DNA of 38,964 nucleotides from an uncultured Erysipelotrichaceae bacterium (lineage in GTDB: Bacteria; Bacillota_I; Bacilli_A; Erysipelotrichales; Erysipelotrichaceae), in contig CAMCKH010000010.1 of the NCBI GenBank assembly GCA_945875435.1, forward strand, positions 1 through 38,964, given 5' to 3'. How positions within the stretch are numbered: position 1 is the first letter of the stretch; each line of letters begins with the position of its first letter. Both the position numbers and the translations under genes were made by a program. Shown piece after piece: positions 1-6,010 of the stretch. Under the pieces are notes generated by a model. The model ran no database searches. It was not told the origin of the DNA and worked only from the letters and a program-made list of their open reading frames with translations.

Positions 1-154
1 GTGAGTGTCAAGGACATCACCACCAATGCGAATGTAATCACCATCACGAAGAATGCGAGTGTCAACACGAAGAATGTGATTGCGATAGCCACCATGAATG
101 TGAGTGTCAAGGACATCACCACCAATGCGAATGTAATCACCATCACGAAGAATG
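1..154 (+). repeat. Two direct 55-bp repeats (period 99 bp) encoding His/Cys-rich metal-binding units
   Basis: Bases 1-55 and 100-154 are identical. The period of 99 bp equals 33 codons, so the repeat preserves the reading frame of the COG0523 protein. Similarity continues beyond base 55 with scattered mismatches. The first copy starts exactly at the window edge, so more copies may lie upstream. Identity at the DNA level, not only in protein, indicates a recent duplication or ongoing repeat-length change. Confidence 0.9.
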
Positions 155-458
155 TGAATGCAAAAACCATACTCATCACAAACATAACGCCCACCACACT
201 TTCAATTCTTATAGCTTCCATACCAGTAAAAAATACAGTAAAGAAAAACTTTATGAAATACTTGAAAAATTACCTAATGAGATTGTTAGAGCTAAGGGAA
301 TTGTGGAAAGCGATGATGATAAATGGTTGCATTTTGAATATACTTTAAATGAAATAAATATCGAAGAATATGAAGCCTACTACACAGGAATTTTAACTAT
401 AATAACCACAAACACTCCTAAAGAAATTATTGAAAGGTTATTTGAATTAAATGATTAA
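3..458 (+). CDS. COG0523 (CobW/YciC-type) metallochaperone GTPase, C-terminal part only (5' truncated)
   Basis: The reading frame enters from the left edge with its first full codon at base 3, and reads about 150 residues to a TAA at 456-458. The first ~65 residues are extremely rich in His, Cys and Glu (runs such as HHHQCECNHHHEECEC), the metal-binding insertion typical of COG0523 GTPases of the YciC/ZNG1 type. The remainder (LPNEIVRAKGIV ... KWLHFEYT ... YYTGILTIITTNTPKEIIERLFEL) matches the CobW C-terminal domain. The family uses GTP hydrolysis to hand Zn or another metal to client proteins; that role is inferred here because the GTPase domain lies outside the window. The His/Cys stretch contains two nearly identical 33-residue units. 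The stop overlaps the start of the next gene by 8 bp, so the two are probably translationally coupled. The other frames over this stretch are spurious. Confidence 0.85.
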   Translation, partial: ECQGHHHQCECNHHHEECECQHEECDCDSHHECECQGHHHQCECNHHHEECECKNHTHHKHNAHHTFNSYSFHTSKKYSKEKLYEILEKLPNEIVRAKGIVESDDDKWLHFEYTLNEINIEEYEAYYTGILTIITTNTPKEIIERLFELND

Positions 459-1371
459 ACCAATATATATATTTTCAGGTTTTTTAGAATCAGGAAAGAC
501 AAGTGCTATAATCACAACACTTTCAGATACTAATTTTAATATTGATACTAAAAATTTAATTATTGCTTTAGAAGATGGAATTGTGAGTTATAGTGAAAAA
601 TTCCAAGAAGAAAATAACGCTACAGTAATATATCTAAATGAAAAATTAACTGCTAAATATCTTCAAGAAGTCTCAAAGGAATATGATCGAATTATCATAG
701 AGGCTAATGGTAGTTATAAATTAGAAGAATTATTAATTGATATTGATAGCCCTGATTTTCAAGTGGTTGAAATATTAGCTTTTTTTAATACTGAAACCTT
801 TAAATTACACCTTAACAATTTAAAACCCTTCATCTATGATGTAGTTAAATATTCTGATGTAGTAGTGTTTAATCGCTATAATAAACAAGATAAAAAATAT
901 CTTAGAAACAATATTAAAGCTATAAACCCTAATATCACAATAATTTATGAAAATCAAAACAAAGAAGTTGAAAAAGATACTCCAGAAGATATTTTTAATT
1001 TAGAAGATGATAATTTAACTATCAATGATACCGATTTTGGTTTATGGTATATGGATAGTTTAGATAATCCTTATAAATATGAAAATAAAAAAATAAATAT
1101 CAATGTAAAACTGTTAGAAAAAATACCTAATTATGAAAATGTCGGATTATTCGGCAGAGAAGCTATGGTATGTTGTGCAGATGATATTTCAAAAATAGGA
1201 ATTATCTGTCTTGGAATTAATTTAGAAAATATTAAACCAAATACTTATTATAATATAAGTGGTACTATCCATTTATTACAAGATTCAAATCAAAAAGACA
1301 GAGCTGTATTATACGTTGATGAAATAAAAGATGGAATTTTACCAGAAAGCGAGTTAGTTAATTTTATATGA
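451..1371 (+). CDS. Second COG0523-family GTPase with YcgQ/DUF1980-like C-terminal domain
   Basis: A 306-residue protein. The P-loop is GFLESGKTS at residues 10-18, the variant found in a COG0523 subgroup of Clostridia and Bacilli. A second conserved block is IIIEANGSYKLEELL (81-95), and FNRYNKQD (140-147) occupies the guanine-specificity position. The C-terminal part carries GREAMVCCADD, with adjacent Cys241 and Cys242, resembling the conserved region of YcgQ/TIGR03943 (DUF1980) proteins that work with YcgR permeases in zinc-regulated loci. It therefore looks like a metallochaperone GTPase joined to a YcgQ-type domain; the metal is unknown. It starts inside the stop of the upstream COG0523 gene (ATGATTAA) and ends in TGA, overlapping uppP by 4 bp, so it sits in one operon. 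A permease partner, if present, would be upstream of the window. Confidence 0.8.
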   Translation: MIKPIYIFSGFLESGKTSAIITTLSDTNFNIDTKNLIIALEDGIVSYSEKFQEENNATVIYLNEKLTAKYLQEVSKEYDRIIIEANGSYKLEELLIDIDSPDFQVVEILAFFNTETFKLHLNNLKPFIYDVVKYSDVVVFNRYNKQDKKYLRNNIKAINPNITIIYENQNKEVEKDTPEDIFNLEDDNLTINDTDFGLWYMDSLDNPYKYENKKININVKLLEKIPNYENVGLFGREAMVCCADDISKIGIICLGINLENIKPNTYYNISGTIHLLQDSNQKDRAVLYVDEIKDGILPESELVNFI

Positions 1372-2195
1372 TTGAAATAATTAAAGCGATAATTTATGGA
1401 ATAATTCAAGGAATTAGCGAGTTTTTACCAATAAGCAGTACTGCTCATTTGATTTTACTAAATCATTTTTTACCACTAAATATCTATAAAAATCCAATTG
1501 AAAATAACGAATTTATAAACGCATTTATTGTTATTATTCAATTAGGATCTATTTTGTCGGTTATATGTCTATATTTTAAAGATTTATTTCCTTTCAAAAA
1601 CACCAAACAAGAAACCTTGCAAAGTTTCAAGTTGTGGTTTTTAATTTTTATAGCATCAATTCCTGTAGGTATTATTGGAATTTTATTTGATGATTATATA
1701 GATTCAAAATTATATAATCTACCTACCATAATCACAACTCTAATAGTATATGGATTAATTTTCATCTTTATTGAAAAAAATCAAAAAAAACCTACTAAAA
1801 TAAGTGAAAAAGATATAAAAATAATAGATTCTTTTAAAATAGGTTTGTTTCAAATGTTGGCACTAATACCTGGAACTAGTCGTTCAGGGGCTACTATTAT
1901 CGGTGCTAAGACAATAGGTTTAAGTAAAGAAATGGCTGCGAAATTCAGTTTCTTTCTAGCTATCCCTGCAATGTTTGTAGCTACGCTATTAAAAATAATC
2001 AAAATAAAAGTTGCTTTTAACTTATTTTCAATCTCAATTTTACTAATTGCTACGATAACTTCATTTATAATTTCTTTAATTGTAATCAAAACATTAATGG
2101 ACTATCTTAAAAAGAAATCTTTTAGTTTATTTGGTTATTATCGTATTGCACTAGGAATTATTCTTATTATTTATTATTTTGGAGCTTTAAAATGA
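1368..2195 (+). CDS. uppP: Undecaprenyl-diphosphatase UppP/BacA
   Basis: A 275-residue polytopic membrane protein that dephosphorylates undecaprenyl diphosphate outside the membrane, recycling the lipid carrier for peptidoglycan and other glycopolymers. Both family signatures are visible: EFLPISSTAH at residues 18-27 (Glu18, Ser23, Ser24 and His27 are the conserved catalytic-region residues) and PGTSRSGATI at 168-177 with the essential Arg172. The length matches the family (about 270). It overlaps its neighbours by 4 bp on each side (ATGA junctions), so it is co-expressed with a metallochaperone pair and a thiol-transfer membrane protein. That context is unusual for uppP, which is often a lone gene. 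Confidence 0.95.
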   Translation: MIEIIKAIIYGIIQGISEFLPISSTAHLILLNHFLPLNIYKNPIENNEFINAFIVIIQLGSILSVICLYFKDLFPFKNTKQETLQSFKLWFLIFIASIPVGIIGILFDDYIDSKLYNLPTIITTLIVYGLIFIFIEKNQKKPTKISEKDIKIIDSFKIGLFQMLALIPGTSRSGATIIGAKTIGLSKEMAAKFSFFLAIPAMFVATLLKIIKIKVAFNLFSISILLIATITSFIISLIVIKTLMDYLKKKSFSLFGYYRIALGIILIIYYFGALK

Positions 2196-3313
2196 ATGAC
2201 TTAAATATTATTGTGGTATTTGTAGCGGGTATAACTTCCTTCTTCGCTCCTTGTAACCTACCACTTATCCCCCTTTATCTTGCATATATAAACAAAGAAA
2301 AAAATAAAATTAAAATTATCTTAAACAGTATAGCTTTTATTATTGGAATTTTATCGGTATTCTTTATTCTTTCGATGGGAATTGGAATATTTTCAAATAT
2401 TTTTAATCAATACCATAACCTAATTAAATTAATAGGTGGTGTTGTTTTAATCTTAATGGCTTTAAATCAAATGGAAGTTATTAAAATTAATTTCTTAAAT
2501 CAAAATAAAAAAGTTGAAATAGATACTTCAAATATAAATATTTTAAAAGCTTTTTTACTTGGATTTTTCTTTAGTTTTTCTTATTCTGCTTGTATTGCTC
2601 CAATAATATCAAGTATTGTGGCTTTATCTATAACTTCTAATAGTCCGATTTATATTTTATATATTGTAATTTACGGCATAGGTTTTACTATACCTTTCGT
2701 TTTAGTTATTTTATTCAGTAAAACTTTACTAGATTATTTCAAAACTAAAAAAGATTTATTTAAAATTATTTATAAAATAGTGCCATTGATTATTTTAACA
2801 TTTGGTGTTTATATGGTTTTAAGTTCCTTACCTAAAACAGAAGCTCCTGTTATAAACCAAAACCAAAACACTACAGAAAGTCAAAATACTCAAAAAACTA
2901 TCTATTTTACTGATTTTACTTTAAAAGATGAAAACAACAATACAGTAACCTTAGAAGATTTTAAAGATAAATATGTGATGGTTAGTTTTACTACCAGTTG
3001 GTGTACCTATTGTCAAATACACACAAACACTCTCAAAGATTATCATAATGATGAATTAAAAGTAGTATTTGTGATGTCGGAACTTTTCAACAAGGATGGA
3101 ACTGATCTTTCTTTATATGCTAAAGAAAGAAATATCAATGTTTTAAATGATGAAGATGGGCAGTTATTCAAAAAATACGCAATATATTCTTATCCTCAAA
3201 CCATATTTATTGCTCCAGATACTTCTATTATCGGAAAACTTCCTGGTGCTTTTAACAGCAAAGAAGATGTAGATAAGGTATTTGAACATATAAAGAAAAT
3301 GTACAATCAATAA
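2192..3313 (+). CDS. CcdA-like thiol-electron transporter fused to an extracytoplasmic TlpA/thioredoxin domain
   Basis: A 373-residue protein. Residues 1-210 form a CcdA/DsbD-gamma-type membrane domain with about six hydrophobic segments. The two expected redox cysteines are present: Cys21 in FFAPCNLPLIP and Cys134 in SYSACIAPI. After an Asn/Gln/Thr-rich linker (215-236) comes a TlpA/ResA-like thioredoxin domain with motif SWCTYCQ (Cys271, Cys274) and a cis-Pro region near YSYPQTIFI. CcdA-type proteins pass electrons from cytoplasmic thioredoxin across the membrane, here presumably straight to the attached thioredoxin domain, keeping exported cysteines reduced. The gene is last in the metal/UppP operon and overlaps uppP by 4 bp. 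No clear terminator follows it. The specific substrates are not known. Confidence 0.88.
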   Translation: MNDLNIIVVFVAGITSFFAPCNLPLIPLYLAYINKEKNKIKIILNSIAFIIGILSVFFILSMGIGIFSNIFNQYHNLIKLIGGVVLILMALNQMEVIKINFLNQNKKVEIDTSNINILKAFLLGFFFSFSYSACIAPIISSIVALSITSNSPIYILYIVIYGIGFTIPFVLVILFSKTLLDYFKTKKDLFKIIYKIVPLIILTFGVYMVLSSLPKTEAPVINQNQNTTESQNTQKTIYFTDFTLKDENNNTVTLEDFKDKYVMVSFTTSWCTYCQIHTNTLKDYHNDELKVVFVMSELFNKDGTDLSLYAKERNINVLNDEDGQLFKKYAIYSYPQTIFIAPDTSIIGKLPGAFNSKEDVDKVFEHIKKMYNQ

Positions 3314-3351
3314 CAAACTGTTTATTTTAAATAAAAATATTAATTCAAAGC

Positions 3352-3357
3352 TATAAT
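3352..3357 (+). promoter_or_regulatory. -10 box six bases before the start codon at 3364
   Basis: A perfect TATAAT lies at 3352-3357, only 6 nt before the ATG at 3364. Initiation at the usual 6-8 nt downstream would place the first transcribed base at or next to the start codon, giving a leaderless mRNA. There is no Shine-Dalgarno sequence and the -35 region is weak (AT-only sequence around 3327-3334). Confidence 0.55.
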
Positions 3358-3363
3358 TGTATT

Positions 3364-3786
3364 ATGAAAAGAATTACAGATATGGAAAGAAGGGAACTTA
3401 TAGATAGTCCATATGTTATTAAAACAACTTCAAATAAAGTAGAATTTTCTAGTAAATTTAGAAAAGAATATCTAAACCTTATAAATTGTCGTGGTTATGA
3501 TAAAAAAGCTGCTTTTAGACAACTTGGTATTAGACCTGAAATTTTAGGAGATGAAAGAATAAATCAACTAACTAATACTTTTAAATTAATTGAGGTTGAC
3601 ATTGAAAAAGATAAATATAAAAATACTATCTTTAAAAACTCTCAAGAAGAATTAGAATACTATAAAAGATATTCATTTCGTCTAGAACATGCTTTAATTC
3701 TTTTGACAAGAATTGATCAAAACAATAAAAATTATCGCCCTATTCTCGATTATATTGAGAATAACAGCATGGTTAAACAAAATTAA
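3364..3786 (+). CDS. Hypothetical protein, possible helix-turn-helix DNA-binding protein
   Basis: A 140-residue basic protein that I cannot place in a named family. Residues 27-60 (FSSKFRKEYLNLINCRGYDKKAAFRQLGI) resemble the N-terminal HTH of transposase OrfA-like proteins and of small Bacilli HTH proteins: a basic helix, then KKAAFRQLG and a following RPEILGDERI helix. The C-terminal half is charged and predicted helical. There is no signal peptide. It is expressed alone from a promoter with no visible leader, 50 bp after the CcdA-Trx gene, and converges on khpB with a shared terminator. No transposase partner or inverted repeats surround it, so an IS remnant is not supported. A small regulator is the most economical guess. 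Confidence 0.6.
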   Translation: MKRITDMERRELIDSPYVIKTTSNKVEFSSKFRKEYLNLINCRGYDKKAAFRQLGIRPEILGDERINQLTNTFKLIEVDIEKDKYKNTIFKNSQEELEYYKRYSFRLEHALILLTRIDQNNKNYRPILDYIENNSMVKQN

Positions 3787-3820
3787 AAGTAATAACTTAA
3801 AAATAATATTAAATTAAAAA

Positions 3821-3849
3821 GCGACTAAATTTATTATTAATTTAGTCGC
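3821..3849. terminator. Bidirectional intrinsic terminator between convergent genes
   Basis: An 11-bp perfect stem, GCGACTAAATT (3821-3831) with AATTTAGTCGC (3839-3849), and a 7-nt loop. An A-run precedes it and a T-rich run follows it, so it can terminate the + gene ending at 3786 and the - strand khpB operon ending at 3867. Confidence 0.85.
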
Positions 3850-3866
3850 AATTTTATTTTACTGTT

Positions 3867-4475
3867 TTAATTTTCAATATATTTAATAACTAGATGTCTT
3901 TTGTTTCCTTCACCTGTTGATTCTGTTTTGATGTTTTTAAAATCGCTAAGGAATTTATGAATTTCTTTGCGTTCATCCGCAGGCATTGGATCAAGAGAAA
4001 CATCTATTTTAGTTTTTCTAACTTCTAAAGCAATTCTTTTAGCCATAGATTTTACTCTACGATATTTATCTTCTTTATATTTGTTTATATCTACATAAAC
4101 ATTAACTCTTTTTTCAAAAGTTGCATTACAAGCGTGTTTCAATAGTAAATTTAATGATTGTAGGGTAACACCATTTTTACCAATAATTAAAGCATTGTTT
4201 TCAGCATCTAAAATAACTTTAAAAGCATCTTTTTCTTGAATTATTTCAACCTTAACACCATGATTAATACCAGTGAAAAAAGTTCCTAAATATTCAAAGA
4301 TAAAATCCTTAATATCTGCGTTATTATAGGCTTCTATCGCAACAAAGCTACCTATTCCTAAAATACCCTTACGTTCTTCTATCACTTTATAAGTGATATC
4401 TTCCACATTACATTTTTTTTCTAATGCGATTTGTTTTAATAAATCATTAAGATTTTTACCTTGGTATTTTTTCAT
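3867..4475 (-). CDS. khpB: RNA-binding protein KhpB (Jag/EloR)
   Basis: A 202-residue protein with the three Jag domains in order: an N-terminal Jag_N domain (residues 1-52), a KH domain with the loop IIGKNGVTLQSL (97-108), and an R3H domain with Arg169 and His173 in ERKEIHKFL. In other Firmicutes KhpB pairs with KhpA, binds many RNAs and controls cell elongation and division. I place the start at 4475, where the ATG overlaps the yidC stop as TAATG. Longer forms up to 4556 would add 27 residues that merely read the end of yidC out of frame. It is the last gene of the rpmH-rnpA-yidC-khpB operon, a conserved order in low-GC Gram-positives. Confidence 0.93.
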   Translation of the reverse strand: MKKYQGKNLNDLLKQIALEKKCNVEDITYKVIEERKGILGIGSFVAIEAYNNADIKDFIFEYLGTFFTGINHGVKVEIIQEKDAFKVILDAENNALIIGKNGVTLQSLNLLLKHACNATFEKRVNVYVDINKYKEDKYRRVKSMAKRIALEVRKTKIDVSLDPMPADERKEIHKFLSDFKNIKTESTGEGNKRHLVIKYIEN

Positions 4476-5347
4476 TATGCTTTCTCTCTCTTTCTTCCGA
4501 TAAAGTAGTGAATAATTAAAGTTTTCATAATTTGCATTACAGAGCTTATTGCCCAATATACCGCCATAGCAGAAGGGAAAGTTAATGCCATAAATGAAAA
4601 CATTGCACTCATTATGTAAATTGTACTATTCGCAGGGTTTTCTTCTTTGCGATATTTACGATGTTGTTTTTCGGCTTCTTTTTTAGCTTTTAGTTCTGCT
4701 AAAAAACTAGGTAATTTAATTGAAGCAAACTGAATAATAACCATCCCTACAAATAAAATCGCATATCCATAATTTCCTTCATTAAATCCTTTTAAAGGAG
4801 TTTTATCTAAATTCAATCCCGCAAATACACCCTTAGCTACATATTCACTTCTAATTACCGCATTATACATCGCAATCATTATTGGTAATTGAGTAAAGAG
4901 TCCTGCAAAACTTCCTAAAGGATTGACACCATTTTGTTGATAAATAGCCATCATTTCTTGTTGCATACGCATACGGCTAGTTTCATCATTTTTACCTTCA
5001 TATTTCTTTTGAAGTTTAGTTATTTCAGGTTGAATTTCTTGCATCTTTTGTTGAGAAACATTTTGTTTCCAAGTAAGAACTAAAACCAATAAATTAACTA
5101 TTAATGTTACAAAAACTACACCAAAAAATACAGAATTAGTACTTGAGATAAAATAATTAATGGCTTTTGCGAGAGGCAAGATGAAAAGTGCCTCAAAAAA
5201 TCCTTCATTATTAAACATATAATTAAAAGTTGTTTCATCGGTTATTAAAATCACATTCCCAGCTTCATCTTTTGGAGCATTTACACAACCTGTAAGCACT
5301 AATAACAATACAATTAATACTAAAATAATCAATTTCTTTTTATTCAT
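4475..5347 (-). CDS. yidC: Membrane protein insertase YidC (SpoIIIJ/OxaA1 type)
   Basis: A 290-residue lipoprotein-type YidC. The N-terminus has a hydrophobic signal and lipobox ending LVLTGC (Cys21). The core membrane domain carries MQEIQPEITKLQKKYEGKND in the first cytoplasmic loop and further membrane segments such as AGLFTQLPIMIAMYNAV and the terminal PSAMAVYWAISSVMQI. It inserts small membrane proteins alone or with SecYEG. The length fits the Gram-positive form without a large periplasmic domain. A Shine-Dalgarno AAAGGA precedes the ATG, and the start lies inside the end of rnpA (8-bp overlap). The stop overlaps the khpB start by one base (TAATG). Confidence 0.96.
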   Translation of the reverse strand: MNKKKLIILVLIVLLLVLTGCVNAPKDEAGNVILITDETTFNYMFNNEGFFEALFILPLAKAINYFISSTNSVFFGVVFVTLIVNLLVLVLTWKQNVSQQKMQEIQPEITKLQKKYEGKNDETSRMRMQQEMMAIYQQNGVNPLGSFAGLFTQLPIMIAMYNAVIRSEYVAKGVFAGLNLDKTPLKGFNEGNYGYAILFVGMVIIQFASIKLPSFLAELKAKKEAEKQHRKYRKEENPANSTIYIMSAMFSFMALTFPSAMAVYWAISSVMQIMKTLIIHYFIGRKREKA

Positions 5348-5702
5348 AATTTTTCCTTTCTAAAGGCTTCCTATTTATTTTAACCTTTTTTAACAATCTT
5401 TCCAAGATTTTTTTATTGTTTTCATAAGAATTGTCAAAATAAGAATTTCTAGCAATAATAATTAAATCATAATCATATTCATTAAAATTTAAAATTTGAC
5501 CAAGCATCATTCTGATTTGTCTTTTAATTTTATTTCTAATAATCGCATTTCCAATTTTCTTTGAAACACTTATACCTACTCTAGCTTCTAGGTTTTCTTT
5601 ATTTTTAAAATATAAATAAAAACCATCTTTACTAAGTCTATTTCTTTTACTGATAATTTCTTGAAATTCTAAATTTTTTAAAACTCTATTCTTCTTTTTC
5701 AT
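5340..5702 (-). CDS. rnpA: Ribonuclease P protein component
   Basis: A 120-residue basic protein, the protein subunit that aids the RNase P ribozyme in maturing tRNA 5' ends. Diagnostic are ARVGISVSKKIGNAIIRNK followed by KRQIRMML, the RNR-type motif that contacts the RNA. It lies in its normal place between rpmH and yidC. The start codon sits directly after the U-tract of a terminator-like hairpin and has no Shine-Dalgarno sequence. Expression must therefore come from read-through of the rpmH transcript, from processing, or from an unusual initiation mode. This would keep RnpA far below the level of L34. Confidence 0.95.
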   Translation of the reverse strand: MKKKNRVLKNLEFQEIISKRNRLSKDGFYLYFKNKENLEARVGISVSKKIGNAIIRNKIKRQIRMMLGQILNFNEYDYDLIIIARNSYFDNSYENNKKILERLLKKVKINRKPLERKNYE

Positions 5703-5727
5703 AAAATAAAAGCCACATTAGTGGCTT
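5703..5727 (-). terminator. Hairpin with U-tract abutting the rnpA start codon (attenuator)
   Basis: On the - strand, AAGCCAC (5727-5721) pairs with GTGGCTT (5716-5710) across a 4-nt loop, followed by TTATTTT that runs directly into the rnpA ATG (5702). It has the form of a weak intrinsic terminator lying between rpmH and rnpA. Confidence 0.75.
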
Positions 5728-5734
5728 ATTTAAC

Positions 5735-5869
5735 CTATGCCGACAATATCTTTCTGCCCTTAGCACGTCTTCTTGAAAGTACTTTACGACCTCCAACTGT
5801 ACTCATGCGGGCTCTGAAACCGTGGACTTTTTGGTGCTTTCTTTTGCTCGGTTGATATGTTCTTTTCAT
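5735..5869 (-). CDS. rpmH: 50S ribosomal protein L34
   Basis: A 44-residue, very basic protein reading [20 protein letters not shown] at the start and ending [13 protein letters not shown], a clear L34. It has a stop TAG at 5735-5737. A Shine-Dalgarno GAGGTGG lies about 5 nt before the ATG. It heads the rpmH-rnpA-yidC-khpB operon behind a strong promoter. In most Bacteria dnaA lies divergently just upstream, but here the upstream neighbour is the 3' end of the LCP gene. Confidence 0.97.
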   Translation of the reverse strand: MKRTYQPSKRKHQKVHGFRARMSTVGGRKVLSRRRAKGRKILSA

Positions 5870-5917
5870 TAAAGCCACCTCATTTCCTTATATATAAATT
5901 TGAGCATTTGCTTTTTA

Positions 5918-5946
5918 ATGATACTTTAATTTATTAACTTTGTCAA
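5918..5946 (-). promoter_or_regulatory. Strong sigma-A type promoter of rpmH operon
   Basis: On the - strand, the consensus -35 TTGACA (5946-5941), a 17-bp spacer and the -10 TATCAT (5923-5918). Predicted initiation is near 5911, giving a leader of about 42 nt that contains the GAGGTGG ribosome-binding site. It is one of the two consensus -35 boxes noted here, fitting a ribosomal protein gene. Confidence 0.85.
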
Positions 5947-5974
5947 TAAAAACTATTTCATTATAACAAGGATG

Positions 5975-6004
5975 AAAAATGAGAATATTTTTAATATTCT
6001 CATT
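5975..6004 (-). terminator. Intrinsic terminator after the LCP gene
   Basis: A 12-bp perfect stem, AATGAGAATATT (5978-5989) with AATATTCTCATT (5993-6004), and a 3-nt loop, just downstream of the stop at 6011 on the - strand. The U-tract is short (TTT then C), so termination may be incomplete. Confidence 0.75.
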
Positions 6005-6010
6005 TAACTA

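Noticed and set aside
1-154. Possible CRISPR or other non-coding repeat array
   Set aside because: Only two copies are visible, the spacing is a multiple of three, and both lie in frame in a metal-binding protein segment.
1-348. Open frame from the GTG at base 1 rich in Thr, Ile and Asn
   Set aside because: It is a shadow of the His/Cys-rich COG0523 frame starting at base 3, which gives a recognisable CobW C-terminal domain and couples to the next gene.
4476-4556. Upstream-extended start for khpB
   Set aside because: The extra 27 residues lie wholly within yidC in another frame, and the TAATG junction at 4475 gives the standard KhpB N-terminus.
5870-6010. Possible replication origin next to rpmH
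   Set aside because: The stretch is only about 140 bp, explained by a promoter and a terminator. No DnaA boxes or dnaA gene are present.
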